A stretch of DNA of 64,000 bases from SEAL01 sp032153715 (GCA_032153715.1 JALDYR010000003.1:124001-188000); one strand, 5' to 3'. Positions 51,767-60,066 are shown, counted from the stretch's first letter. Notes: a model not told the origin generated them from the letters alone. Made by a program: numbers and translations.

Positions 51767-52048
51767 TTACAGTTTAGTAACGTCAATACCGATGCTTGCC
51801 AATAAAGACTTGTCTAATTCATATATTTTTTCAGTTCCCATTTTGCGTTCGCGCAAAACGCCAGCCTGCACCAATCTGGCAAAGTGATGACTCATCGTTG
51901 GCTGTGACAGTTTCAAGAACTCGGCACAGGCCTCGACGATTTCGCTACCTGCAACTTCGCATTCGTCGCGAGCTAGCCGGCGCACAATCGACATGCGCGT
52001 GTCGTCGGCCAAACTTTTTAATATCGTGACGGTATTTGTCGTTTTCAT
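51767..52048 (-). CDS. ArsR/SmtB family repressor
   Basis: A 93-aa winged helix regulator: LADDTRMSIVRRLARDE, then LKLSQPTMSHHFARLVQAGVL (recognition helix) and RKMGTEKIYEL (wing). The ELCVCD metal motif of metal sensors is absent, although one Cys lies earlier, so it may sense another signal. It heads the flavin-oxidoreductase operon and probably controls it. Confidence 0.9.
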   Translation of the reverse strand: MKTTNTVTILKSLADDTRMSIVRRLARDECEVAGSEIVEACAEFLKLSQPTMSHHFARLVQAGVLRERKMGTEKIYELDKSLLASIGIDVTKL

Positions 52049-52095
52049 ACTCTAAACTTTATTATATCGAAGTATTTAAATATATCAATGTAACA
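52049..52095 (-). promoter_or_regulatory. ArsR operon promoter/operator region
   Basis: Minus-strand TATAAT with an AT-rich stretch holding two GATATA copies around ATTTAAAT (on plus: TATATCGAAGTATTTAAATA, then TATC). A plausible ArsR binding site overlapping its own promoter; inferred. Confidence 0.45.
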
Positions 52096-52129
52096 ACTCA
52101 TTATTCTTTTAGTTAAACAGTTCTACTAT

Positions 52130-52327
52130 ATGGTCATGCTTCCCGGTCAGCCATGGACGGCAACGTTCAGTAAAGGCGATGTGAACGAATCGTACAAGGT
52201 TCACGTGGGCTGCGGTGGATCACCGAGCAGCTGGGCTCAGACGTCCTTCTCGGGATTTACAACTGGCTACCATGACTTCATCTGTCACGTATCCTCGGCT
52301 GTGGCTCAACGCACCTGCAGCAGCTGA
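52130..52327 (+). CDS. Small hypothetical protein, 65 aa
   Basis: Encodes MVMLPGQPWTATFSKGDVNE onward with three Cys residues near the C-terminal half. TACTAT lies directly before the first ATG, so the second ATG (52136) could be a leaderless start. A strong terminator follows 11 nt later, supporting a real transcript. No family recognised. Confidence 0.45.
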   Translation: MVMLPGQPWTATFSKGDVNESYKVHVGCGGSPSSWAQTSFSGFTTGYHDFICHVSSAVAQRTCSS

Positions 52328-52337
52328 CCAATATCGA

Positions 52338-52388
52338 CCCGCATGTCCATTGCTAGAGGAAAGCCTCGCATGGACATGCGGGGTTTTT
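52338..52388 (+). terminator. Rho-independent terminator
   Basis: CCCGCATGTCCA / TGGACATGCGGG with an inner AGAGG/CCTC stem, followed by GTTTTT. Ends the small gene at 52130. Confidence 0.82.
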
Positions 52389-52549
52389 CACTATTGGAGA
52401 CAAATAGCAATTATTAATTTGTAGTCTGTCAGCGGGTCGAAAGTTGCTGGCAGTGTCTCGTGCTTCTGTCTGCCGCATGCATTGCAACGGTTTTACTCCT
52501 ACTTAATTTCACCGCAGTCTAGTACGGGAGATGTGAAGAGAGTGAGTTC

Positions 52550-53200
52550 TTAGCTGAAGAATACTCGTTGAGTAATATCAATTGCTACGAGTGCTATGCA
52601 CACTCCATATGTCATGAACAGTAGTCGATAGGCCTTTCTTCTAGTGTTTGCGGAATCGCCAGCGAGATAGGTTACTATACGAACAAAGACACCTCCACTT
52701 ACCACGCTGAGAACTGCTCCATATAAAACGATCACCCATATACTAGGCAGTATACCCTGTGGCAGACTTGGTACGATGACACTTCTGAGTATTTGTGATA
52801 ATGGCAGGAAGATAAAAAACGATAGCCAAAACATCAGTGGCCCGGCTGAATACCTGGCGTCAAGTTTCCTGATGCTGATGCGTCTGAGAAAATAGAGCAC
52901 AATCAAAGCGATAAACAATTGCGGCGCTCTTGTGCCTGCGGCGACTAGTGCATTAGCTTGATCGGTTGAAGTGACAAGGGGGGCGTACAGTAGGTCGAGA
53001 ATCAGAAATGGCACCGGAAACAATGCACCAAGCCGCCACACGACGCCTAGGTCTACGTTCTTGTCACTATTCGCTCCCCCTCCTGCCGCTGGAACGACAG
53101 TCGCCTTTCTGGCGTATCTCATTGGACGAGTACCGCTATTAAGTGGCTGCGGATAAAGATCCTGGAGATTGCTTCGGTTGTTTGAATTTGTGTCACCCAT
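52550..53200 (-). CDS. Hypothetical membrane protein, 216 aa
   Basis: A soluble N-terminal region of about 50 residues rich in Asn, Pro and Gly, then four to five hydrophobic spans (about 55-75, 85-105, 120-140, 150-172, 190-210). No recognised family. -10-like TAGTAT lies 6 nt before the ATG. A single-gene unit between the small gene and the EamA transporter. Confidence 0.6.
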   Translation of the reverse strand: MGDTNSNNRSNLQDLYPQPLNSGTRPMRYARKATVVPAAGGGANSDKNVDLGVVWRLGALFPVPFLILDLLYAPLVTSTDQANALVAAGTRAPQLFIALIVLYFLRRISIRKLDARYSAGPLMFWLSFFIFLPLSQILRSVIVPSLPQGILPSIWVIVLYGAVLSVVSGGVFVRIVTYLAGDSANTRRKAYRLLFMTYGVCIALVAIDITQRVFFS

Positions 53201-53304
53201 GGCTTTATACTACTTTACCATTTTCAAACGACATTACGACTGGAAACTTCTCTTCACGTCATGTATTGCTTCAGTATACGTACCAAGTAAGGGCGTAGGG
53301 GCCA

Positions 53305-54201
53305 TCAGGAATGAACCTGTATGTCTTTGGTCGTAACTTTTTGGCTTGTACTGGCTACAATAGCCGCGCACGTGATGAGTAGCCCGCTTACTATTTCATG
53401 CGGTGCTGGCACTTCTCGGAAAAAAATAAATCCAAGGAGTGCTCCGATTGCTAGCTGGGAGGATAATATGACACTGGCGATATTAATATCGGAATGTTGG
53501 AATCCGTAGAGAACCAGATGGGTTGCAAGGATTAGGATCAAGGCAAACAGAGCCGTCACAGCCATCCCCTCGACACTCACCGTGCGAACGATATCATTAG
53601 GCGACAATACTATCGTCAGAATGATCATAAAGACCGCTCCTAAACCGAATTGCATGCGCAGTATCGCGCCCAAATCGACGCCCTTTAAACGCTTAGCTAA
53701 AAGATTACACATTGCCGTCGTCGCGCCGCCAAGCAAGCCAAATATTAGTCCGATGCTCCCGCCTAGTAGAGATTCTGCGTATAGCGCCAAGCCAGCTAAG
53801 GACAGGCCGATCGCGACGAGTTTCCTGCCTGTTATCTTTTCGTTTAGTAGCATACTGCCGAGCAAAAATGCCACAAACAACTCGGTAGCGTTGGATGTGA
53901 ACAAGGTATTGGCAATGGTCGTCATCTGCACCGACAATGTAAAGAACAGGATAGCTGATGCGGCAAGTAAACTATACATGACCGCTGGAAAGATTTTGGA
54001 GCGAGGTATCGACGTTTTCTTGCGCCTAAAATAGGCATATATCATTAAGATTATCCAAACCAACGCAAATCGAGAAGCGACCTGCGCTTGATCACCCCAC
54101 ATATGCGCCATCTCACGCACTAGAACATTAGTTATTGCAAACAGGAAGGCCGCAGCCAGTAGCGCCTCGCCTCCACTGAGTGAAGTTTTCAATCGTGCCA
54201 T
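53305..54201 (-). CDS. EamA/DMT family transporter
   Basis: A 298-aa permease with ten predicted spans in two EamA repeats (about 10-140 and 150-285); the FTSNATELFVAFLLGSMLLNEK and SSQLAIGALLGFIFFREVPAP segments at the ends of each half are typical. Exports or imports metabolites such as amino acids or nucleotides; substrate unknown. AGGA site 11 nt upstream. Confidence 0.85.
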   Translation of the reverse strand: MARLKTSLSGGEALLAAAFLFAITNVLVREMAHMWGDQAQVASRFALVWIILMIYAYFRRKKTSIPRSKIFPAVMYSLLAASAILFFTLSVQMTTIANTLFTSNATELFVAFLLGSMLLNEKITGRKLVAIGLSLAGLALYAESLLGGSIGLIFGLLGGATTAMCNLLAKRLKGVDLGAILRMQFGLGAVFMIILTIVLSPNDIVRTVSVEGMAVTALFALILILATHLVLYGFQHSDINIASVILSSQLAIGALLGFIFFREVPAPHEIVSGLLITCAAIVASTSQKVTTKDIQVHS

Positions 54202-54324
54202 ACGTATTTAAATCCTGTTATTTTAGAATATCTTTTTCTCATTACTCTAGTGAGTATAGCAATAAAAGGGACGATTAAGTGTCGTTTCGTCTGCACACTG
54301 CCAGGCTGTTCAACTCCTAGAAAC

Positions 54325-54390
54325 GAAAAGGCCACCGAATGGCTCAGTCGAATCGACAGTGTCAATTCGACGAACCTTTTCGGTGGCAAG
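54325..54390 (-). terminator. Long compound hairpin
   Basis: GCCACCGAA (54331-54339) pairs with TTCGGTGGC (54379-54387); inside, TCGAAT (54348-54353) pairs with ATTCGA (54365-54370) and GAC with GTC. Just after the 82-aa minus-strand gene; GCCTTTTCGTTTC follows on the minus strand. Terminator or mRNA-stabilising element. Confidence 0.6.
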
Positions 54391-54394
54391 TGCC

Positions 54395-54643
54395 CTATTG
54401 GGAGATAGCTCGGAAGTTGTCGATGCCCAGAATGTACTTCTGCATCTCTCCGCCTTCATTGGTGATCAACACGGGCCAGACGACAGGTAGGACGAGTGAG
54501 CACAGAGACCCCTCCCACTTCCAGACACGTTGCCCGGGCATGAGGGTAACGCCCGATGTGTCCCCCAAGGGGAGTTCGACGACACGACTGTCGATCGAAC
54601 TATTTCCTGGTCGCGTCGTCTTTCCTACGGTGATGGCAGTCAT
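54395..54643 (-). CDS. Hypothetical protein, 82 aa
   Basis: Opens MTAITVGKTTRPGNSSIDSR; β-rich with a Trp-containing VWKWEGS strand and a hydrophobic LCSLVLPVVWPVLI segment. AAAGGACG 7 nt upstream sets the start. A single-gene unit ending in a long hairpin. No family recognised. Confidence 0.5.
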   Translation of the reverse strand: MTAITVGKTTRPGNSSIDSRVVELPLGDTSGVTLMPGQRVWKWEGSLCSLVLPVVWPVLITNEGGEMQKYILGIDNFRAISQ

Positions 54644-54734
54644 GTGACGTCCTTTCACTGCGATTTGCACAACCCTTGCGCAAATTAGGTATATTATATC
54701 ATAGAATTAACAAAAATACAATATGACACACGTC

Positions 54735-54956
54735 TTACGTCAGCTTGGTTTCTTCTTCAAGTCGCTGAGCCTTACGTTTCATCCACTTACCTACGCCCGC
54801 AAAGAGTCCGCCTGCTATCGGAACTAGAAGAACGATAGGCCCTACGAGCATCAAAGTGTTTGCGCTGGTGATGATAATGAGACTTGCTGGTACGAGTATT
54901 AGCGCGCCTATGAAGTACAGAAAGTTACCTGTTAGTTTTAATACTACTGTGGTCAT
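54735..54956 (-). CDS. Small two-span membrane protein, 73 aa
   Basis: Opens MTTVVLKLTGNFLYFIGALI; two or three hydrophobic stretches fill residues 8-55 and the tail is basic then acidic (KWMKRKAQRLEEETKLT). TGC-TATAAT ends 7 nt before the ATG: leaderless pattern. No family recognised. Confidence 0.6.
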   Translation of the reverse strand: MTTVVLKLTGNFLYFIGALILVPASLIIITSANTLMLVGPIVLLVPIAGGLFAGVGKWMKRKAQRLEEETKLT

Positions 54957-55097
54957 TTCTGTAATTATAGCAAACGAGGAGACCAACGGAGAAAACTTTC
55001 ACTCTATGTACGATTGGAAGATCTCGCAGACAAGTTTTACAAAGAGTAGTACCTATTTCGTAAAGCCGAAGAAAGCAATATAAATTTGCGACTCATA

Positions 55098-56645
55098 CTA
55101 CGAGCTTTTTATACTTTCAAATATATCTTTTAATTCAGCCTCCTGGTCAACCTTTATATCATTTCGCTCTCGGTCTATGCCGAGTTTGTATTCTTCAAGT
55201 CGGCCATATTTTAACGGGTAAATATTTTTACCGTTAACTTTTCGATAGTTTTTGTCATCAATGATGCTTGCTCGTCGAATATCTTGTATTTTACTATGCG
55301 TTGAAAGGCTTACATCAAGTTCTTCGATATCGATACTAACGCCAAGACTCGATACTACTTTCTCTAAGAATCTGCGCTTATCACTATTGAGCTTACTTAC
55401 CTTATCGCTAAAATCATCGTCAACAATAGCATGGAACTTGATATTCAACGCCTCCATTATCGACTCGAACTTTTCAACGTTGCCTTTACCGCCAAGAATA
55501 AAAACTCGATTGATCAATTCTGAGTACCCGTATTCATCAAGTTTATCGATATAAAATGCCAGATCATCTACGCCCTCAACGAATATGACGTCATCACCGA
55601 AAAAAGCCCTCCTATGATCAATGGTAAATATAGACCGAGCGGGAAAGTCTGATTTACTCACTGTCTTCAGTGTGCCTGTTTTACTTATGCGATGGATGCG
55701 CTCAGCTACATGCGGGTCGGCTATGTGAATAGAATGTGTGGTTATGAAGAATTGCTGGCGTGTAGCTCTATCGCGTATAACCTCCAGTAAGGCCGTCTGT
55801 ATTTGTGGATGTAGTGATCTCTCGATTTCATCAATGCACACAATCTTATGGTTCGACGAATCACCAAAATTTAACTCGTATATCCAGCAGATCAACTCTT
55901 TCGTGCCGTCAGATAAATCTTGTACATTATGCCAGTTGCCGTCAGTCACTTTTGCTTCAAAGTGCACAACAGCGCGCTCTCCTCGCTGAGGCTCGGACAT
56001 GCGTATGTCTTCAATTCCTAATCCAATATGACTAAACGACTGCAATTTCTCTCGAAACTGCTCGATATTCGACTCTCCCATCGTAGAGGGTTTCAGTAAG
56101 GCGTCTGCAATACCCGTAAGGTTGATGGTTTCGGTTCTGGAATCGACATCTATGGACTCAAGAATTTTAAGTCCATTCGGATAACCGTTACCCTCGTGAA
56201 CCTGACCCTTAAATGTGCGATTTGCTCGAATATATTTCATCTGTTGACTTTGATTTGGCCTGTCTGCCTCTTCTAGTGAACTAAGATCACTGACGTATGA
56301 TTCTTGAACCTTGCGGCCCGTCATAGTAAACTCCACTCGAAATGGATAAGTTCGCGTAGTTGTGGAGGAGTGAACGGGGGATACAAATGTGGCGGATACG
56401 CTTGGCAGTCCGCCCTCTATATTATCGTTAATTGCCAATCGGTCGCGATCAAACATTCCCTGACCGCTAACTAAACCTAGTAGTTCCAATAATGAAGTTT
56501 TTCCAGAGCCAATACTTCCCACAATTACATTTAATCCACTTCCGGGCGTGACGTAGTCTGGATAAGTGGCTTCTAGAGTCTGTTTGATGCCACCATATTT
56601 TCGATACCCCGCAAATTCTAGGGTTTTTAGATAATAATCTCTCAT
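55098..56645 (-). CDS. AAA ATPase with TOPRIM-like C-terminus (OLD-like)
   Basis: A 515-aa ABC-type ATPase. Walker A GSIGSGKTS (43-51), LSDGTKELI signature-like motif, Walker B CIDEIERSLHP and H-loop TTHS. The C-terminal part has FVEGVDDLAFY and IVDDDF, a pattern of TOPRIM nuclease acidic residues seen in OLD-family and related DUF4435 proteins. Relatives include phage-defence nucleases (for example GajA), but no GajB helicase is adjacent, so defence is only a hypothesis. GAGAAG start site. Confidence 0.82.
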   Translation of the reverse strand: MRDYYLKTLEFAGYRKYGGIKQTLEATYPDYVTPGSGLNVIVGSIGSGKTSLLELLGLVSGQGMFDRDRLAINDNIEGGLPSVSATFVSPVHSSTTTRTYPFRVEFTMTGRKVQESYVSDLSSLEEADRPNQSQQMKYIRANRTFKGQVHEGNGYPNGLKILESIDVDSRTETINLTGIADALLKPSTMGESNIEQFREKLQSFSHIGLGIEDIRMSEPQRGERAVVHFEAKVTDGNWHNVQDLSDGTKELICWIYELNFGDSSNHKIVCIDEIERSLHPQIQTALLEVIRDRATRQQFFITTHSIHIADPHVAERIHRISKTGTLKTVSKSDFPARSIFTIDHRRAFFGDDVIFVEGVDDLAFYIDKLDEYGYSELINRVFILGGKGNVEKFESIMEALNIKFHAIVDDDFSDKVSKLNSDKRRFLEKVVSSLGVSIDIEELDVSLSTHSKIQDIRRASIIDDKNYRKVNGKNIYPLKYGRLEEYKLGIDRERNDIKVDQEAELKDIFESIKSS

Positions 56646-56695
56646 AATTCACTTCTCTTGATACTAATTAACTCTACCATGTAGTATCCGGAGTC

Positions 56696-57433
56696 TCAAC
56701 CTAGTCTAAAATCTAAGACGAGTGCGTTATGATCGGACGCGACAATATTCGACATATAGGCCTCCTTGACGGTGATTTTATCGTTCACAAAGATATAATC
56801 ACAAACCTCTGTTTTGGCTGTAAGGTGATTTCGAGTTGTTGGAAATGCATATTCTGTTGTCAAATTACGAAAAGTTTTATTAACTAATTGGATCGATTCA
56901 CTAGATGGCGCAAGATTAAAATCTCCCGTAATGATAACGGGACCGTCAAGAGAAGACGCATATTCAACAAGCTCTTTGCAGGCACGTAGGGTTTCTTCAT
57001 TACCATTTTTGTGCTCTTTAATATGATAGCCGTGAAGCGTTAAAACATGAAGGATGCCCTGAGGAGTGTCAATCTGTGCATGGGCTATATTGCGAGCTAC
57101 GTTATATCCACCTGAATCTACATAATCAAAATCTTCGGTATAGCTTCCGTGAGTCCAGTGCTCGGAGCCTTTAGTGATGGGGAGCTTAGAAGCAATCATA
57201 TTACCTCGCATCGCGCGACGATGCATAAAGCTAAATTCAACTAATGGCGTATAGTAATTATCTGCAAACGGATAAGCATCCATAATCTGGTCAATCGTAT
57301 CGAGAATCTTTCCGTCAAACTCGGTGCTTACTACTTCTTGCAGGGCCACTACGTCAGGCTTCTCTTGCTCAAACAGACGAATAATTTCAGTCGATAGCCT
57401 GCATGACCATGTGTTGAGTTGGATGAGCTTCAT
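56696..57433 (-). CDS. Endonuclease/exonuclease/phosphatase family protein
   Basis: A 245-aa EEP-fold metal-dependent hydrolase: LNTW near the start, VALQEV (Mg-binding Glu), LHGYHI, ITGDFN with the catalytic Asp-x-Asn, CDYIFV and SDHNALV at the end. Could act on DNA ends, nucleotides or phospholipid headgroups. TGC-TACAAT ends 6 nt before the ATG (leaderless pattern). Separate promoter from the OLD-like gene downstream. Confidence 0.87.
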   Translation of the reverse strand: MKLIQLNTWSCRLSTEIIRLFEQEKPDVVALQEVVSTEFDGKILDTIDQIMDAYPFADNYYTPLVEFSFMHRRAMRGNMIASKLPITKGSEHWTHGSYTEDFDYVDSGGYNVARNIAHAQIDTPQGILHVLTLHGYHIKEHKNGNEETLRACKELVEYASSLDGPVIITGDFNLAPSSESIQLVNKTFRNLTTEYAFPTTRNHLTAKTEVCDYIFVNDKITVKEAYMSNIVASDHNALVLDFRLG

Positions 57434-57479
57434 GAGATAATTGTAGCAGAGTGACGTTCTCCTTATTTTAAGAAAAATA

Positions 57480-57505
57480 AAAAGTCTCCGTATCTAGAGA
57501 CTTTT
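57480..57505 (-). terminator. Rho-independent terminator
   Basis: AAAAGTCTC / GAGACTTTT with loop CGTATCTA. Ends the nucleotidyltransferase-nucleotidase operon, 50 nt after the stop. Confidence 0.83.
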
Positions 57506-57554
57506 CTTATGATATCTATACTTGGCAGCCTCTCGCGGAATATTTCAGAACTTT

Positions 57555-58175
57555 TTAAATTCCCAAAGACGACTGAGCTTCTCTCTTCTGCTTCTCTATA
57601 ATACCGAGTACCGATAACAATTCGTTTGGATTCTCCCAGCTAAGTAGACGGAATGCAGCCGTGGCCATAGGTACTGATGACAGATGCGCCCAGCCAAACA
57701 AGACGTGCTCCCATTCTGCCGCGTATTCGTCGCTGATTCCGCGTGGAACGTCAGGCCTGTCGTCAATAAGCGCAAGGCCACCATATTTCCATTTGTCTTT
57801 ATCTATAATTGCTTCTTCTACTACTTGGGGGCCAAATTCAGGCACCATAATACGATCCAGCCATTTGATCTTATCTTCGATAGCAGTTCGATTACTGGAA
57901 AGTGGAGCCGAGGCGACACGGGGGTGATAACCATTATCGATCATCACCTGCCATGCCTCTTGCATACCAGGTATTGGCTCAAGAGAATTGAAAAAACCTG
58001 GTGCATTATAAACTGCTTCGATCATGGGTCGGAATTCCTCATCATAATCGTGAGCAACATAAAAGCTAGAACGGCTTACTCGCTGTTCTATCGGTATGGA
58101 AGTGAGCGCCGAGGTATCAAAGTCGGCCATAACTCCGTCCATGTCTACTAATACTGTTCGCTCATGGTTCTTCAT
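57555..58175 (-). CDS. HAD phosphatase, 5'(3')-deoxyribonucleotidase-like
   Basis: A 206-aa HAD hydrolase. Motif 1 VLVDMDGVMADF with the nucleophile Asp near residue 10, SAPLSSNRTAIEDK as motif 2/3 region and LIDDRPD as motif 4. The pattern matches NT5C-type deoxyribonucleotidases, which dephosphorylate dNMPs. It starts 5 nt after the nucleotidyltransferase stop, so the two are coupled. Fits the dNTP-related gene set in this window. Confidence 0.85.
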   Translation of the reverse strand: MKNHERTVLVDMDGVMADFDTSALTSIPIEQRVSRSSFYVAHDYDEEFRPMIEAVYNAPGFFNSLEPIPGMQEAWQVMIDNGYHPRVASAPLSSNRTAIEDKIKWLDRIMVPEFGPQVVEEAIIDKDKWKYGGLALIDDRPDVPRGISDEYAAEWEHVLFGWAHLSSVPMATAAFRLLSWENPNELLSVLGIIEKQKREAQSSLGI

Positions 58176-58180
58176 GGTAT

Positions 58181-58756
58181 CTACTCTATGCTCGTAGTGA
58201 TAATTTGTAAATGTGGCCACTTTTCTCGCCAGCGCTTCTTGTCTATTCGATCGTAAAACGTGTCAATGCGTTCCTGTGATTGAAAAAATGGTATCGGCCG
58301 TGCAATCAAATTAAATAGATCGTCTGTGCCGTAACAAAATAGATATTCCAGTGAGTCATTTTTAAGTCGAACCGCCACGCATGTAGCCGTTTCTACCCAA
58401 TGCGAAATACCGTCAGCTGTTGATGTGAATGGACGAGATTTATTCACATAATGCATACGCGCTTGATTACGAACCTCCCATTCTGCGAATGGATACCTAC
58501 TCTTCAGGTCCACATCATACGACCAATCTGTTTCGGGCGCTACATCCGATTTGCAGAAATAGACGAGATCCACGTCTCGTGTCGGTACAGAGACTTTATC
58601 TTCAAGCGTGTCCCAGACCTTATTGCGTAGAAAACCAGCTCCAATCCACCAATCAGGTAGGTCAAGTGTTTGAGCGGCCCTTAATACATCCATCATCCAC
58701 GAGTCTGATTTAATAATCTGAGAGAGCTCATCTGTCGAGGTAATTGTTCGATTCAT
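58181..58756 (-). CDS. Nucleotidyltransferase-like protein (DUF925/PF06042-like)
   Basis: A 191-aa protein with WWIGAGFLRNKVWD and a DVDLVYF acidic pair, plus ATCVAVRL, typical of the DUF925 nucleotidyltransferase family. Enzyme activity is unproven for the family. TGT-TATAGT ends 7 nt before the ATG (leaderless pattern). First gene of a two-gene operon with the HAD phosphatase. Confidence 0.82.
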   Translation of the reverse strand: MNRTITSTDELSQIIKSDSWMMDVLRAAQTLDLPDWWIGAGFLRNKVWDTLEDKVSVPTRDVDLVYFCKSDVAPETDWSYDVDLKSRYPFAEWEVRNQARMHYVNKSRPFTSTADGISHWVETATCVAVRLKNDSLEYLFCYGTDDLFNLIARPIPFFQSQERIDTFYDRIDKKRWREKWPHLQIITTSIE

Positions 58757-58808
58757 GCTATTTACTATAACAAAAAGCCGCCACTAGAGATCTTGAATTC
58801 ATTATGTT

Positions 58809-58825
58809 TGGCAGGGGCATGAGGA
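58809..58825. repeat. Direct repeat of the tRNA-Trp 3' end
   Basis: TGGCAGGGGCATGAGGA here is identical to 59001-59017, the last 17 nt of tRNA-Trp. A further fragment, CGAACCTCAATC (58902-58913), matches the adjoining T-arm. The repeat pair is 192 bp apart, like an attachment-site scar or partial tRNA duplication; no integrase is nearby. Confidence 0.6.
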
Positions 58826-58906
58826 CAACGGCTGAAGCCTTTTCCGCTTGTTCGCGAAACAAAATAGCTGACGCTGCTTTCTTTCGCTTCACGCGCTGCA
58901 CCGAAC

Positions 58907-58940
58907 CTCAATCTTCGCGATGAATACATCGCAGATTGAG
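58907..58940. repeat. Inverted repeat in the tRNA-scar region
   Basis: CTCAATCT-TC-GCGATG, loop AATA, CATCGC-AGATTGAG: 14 bp with one 2-nt bulge. One arm contains the duplicated tRNA T-arm fragment. The 244-bp stretch 58757-59000 holds no convincing gene. Confidence 0.55.
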
Positions 58941-58965
58941 AACCGAATCCGCATAACCGCACTAT

Positions 58966-58999
58966 AGAAAAACGACCACCAGATGGTGATCGTTTTTCT
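58966..58999 (-). terminator. tRNA-Trp terminator
   Basis: GAAAAACGA-C-CACC / GGTG-A-TCGTTTTTC hairpin, starting 2 nt after the encoded CCA end of tRNA-Trp, with a T-run on the minus strand. Confidence 0.8.
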
Positions 59000-59000
59000 A

Positions 59001-59075
59001 TGGCAGGGGCATGAGGAATCGAACCTCAATCCTAGGTTTTGGAGACCCATATACTAACCGTTGTACTATGCCCCT
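59001..59075 (-). tRNA. tRNA-Trp (anticodon CCA)
   Basis: A full cloverleaf of 75 nt including an encoded CCA. Acceptor AGGGGCA/TGCCCCT with discriminator G; D stem GTAC/GTAT; anticodon stem TGGGT/ACCTA with loop CTCCAAA, anticodon CCA; T arm TGAGG-TTCGATT-CCTCA. Reads UGG only, consistent with UGA as stop. Its 3' end is duplicated at 58809. Confidence 0.96.
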
Positions 59076-59124
59076 AGATTGATAACATTTGCTATTGTAC
59101 CAAATATTTACCGATGAGTCACCA

Positions 59125-60066
59125 CTATTTGTCTTTGTGAACACGGACGGCACGCTTGAAACGATGGTCGGCAACCGAATCGGCAAAGCGAGCGATTGGC
59201 TCGTGGATCAATAGGCGGTCTTTGCGAGCGACTTCGGCATCGATTTCCTTGAGGGCGTTGACGAAGTACTTTTCGATCAGCCATTCACGACCAGGTGCTG
59301 TCTGTCCGACGACAGTAATACGCCACAAATCATCACCCCACTTCTCGGAGTACTTTACGCGCAGCGGACGTGCGAGCATTGTCGGGCCGGTTGGAATAGT
59401 CATGATCGCATGTGCGATTTCTTTCTCGGCACGAATACGATCACGGACAAAAATATCAACTGCCATCGTACGAACACCACGCGGCGTTACGTGAACGGCC
59501 TGAATTTGCTGGTTATGAATCCAGACAACCTCACCGCTCAGACTACGAAGCTTGGTCGAGCGTAGTGTCAGGCGTTCAACAACACCAGTGACGTCGATAA
59601 ACGGCTCTACCTTGATATAGTCCCCGACGTTGAACCACTTTTCAATAATCATTGTCGCACCGGCGGTAATGTCACGGAGCAGCATGCCAAGCGTCTGGCC
59701 GGCAAAGACGATAAAGAAAGCACTGGCGCCAATTGCCGCTGCACTGCCAGACGCCTTTGGACTAAATGCGTTCCATACTAGATAGGCCACTACTGCGACC
59801 GTTATTGCACGGACTGCCGCTACGGCGACGCTCAGATAGGTCTCTACTTGGCGCAGCAACACTACCCTATCTTCGCTTGATTCGCTGTCACTTTGAACGG
59901 CCACTTTTTGGGCAACAAAAATAATAGCTTTCGCCAAATAGTGACTTAACCAATAGGCCAAAATAATTGACGCAACCAAAATTAATACCGAGCGATATGC
60001 GTTCGGCTGAGTGAAAAATTCGAGTAGCTCGCTACCCGTATCTTGCATAATAATTGCAACGTCCAT
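59125..60066 (-). CDS. Mechanosensitive channel, MscS family
   Basis: A 313-aa MscS-type channel. Three spans at about residues 26-46, 70-92 and 105-130, the pore-helix region SAAAIGASAFFIVFAGQTLG, then the β-domain with WFNVGDYIKVEPFIDVTGVVERLTLRSTKLR and the IHNQQI motif. It releases solutes under osmotic downshock. Start MDVAIIM chosen because TGT-TATAGT ends 7 nt before it; longer frames overlap the promoter. Confidence 0.92.
   Translation of the reverse strand: MDVAIIMQDTGSELLEFFTQPNAYRSVLILVASIILAYWLSHYLAKAIIFVAQKVAVQSDSESSEDRVVLLRQVETYLSVAVAAVRAITVAVVAYLVWNAFSPKASGSAAAIGASAFFIVFAGQTLGMLLRDITAGATMIIEKWFNVGDYIKVEPFIDVTGVVERLTLRSTKLRSLSGEVVWIHNQQIQAVHVTPRGVRTMAVDIFVRDRIRAEKEIAHAIMTIPTGPTMLARPLRVKYSEKWGDDLWRITVVGQTAPGREWLIEKYFVNALKEIDAEVARKDRLLIHEPIARFADSVADHRFKRAVRVHKDK

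Noticed and set aside
55098..56645. Naming the OLD-like protein as Gabija GajA
   Set aside because: No GajB-type helicase lies next to it, and the TOPRIM assignment rests on short motifs only.
58765..58962. Minus-strand 65-codon frame in the tRNA-scar region
   Set aside because: It reads through tRNA-derived repeats and a palindrome, and has no ribosome site.
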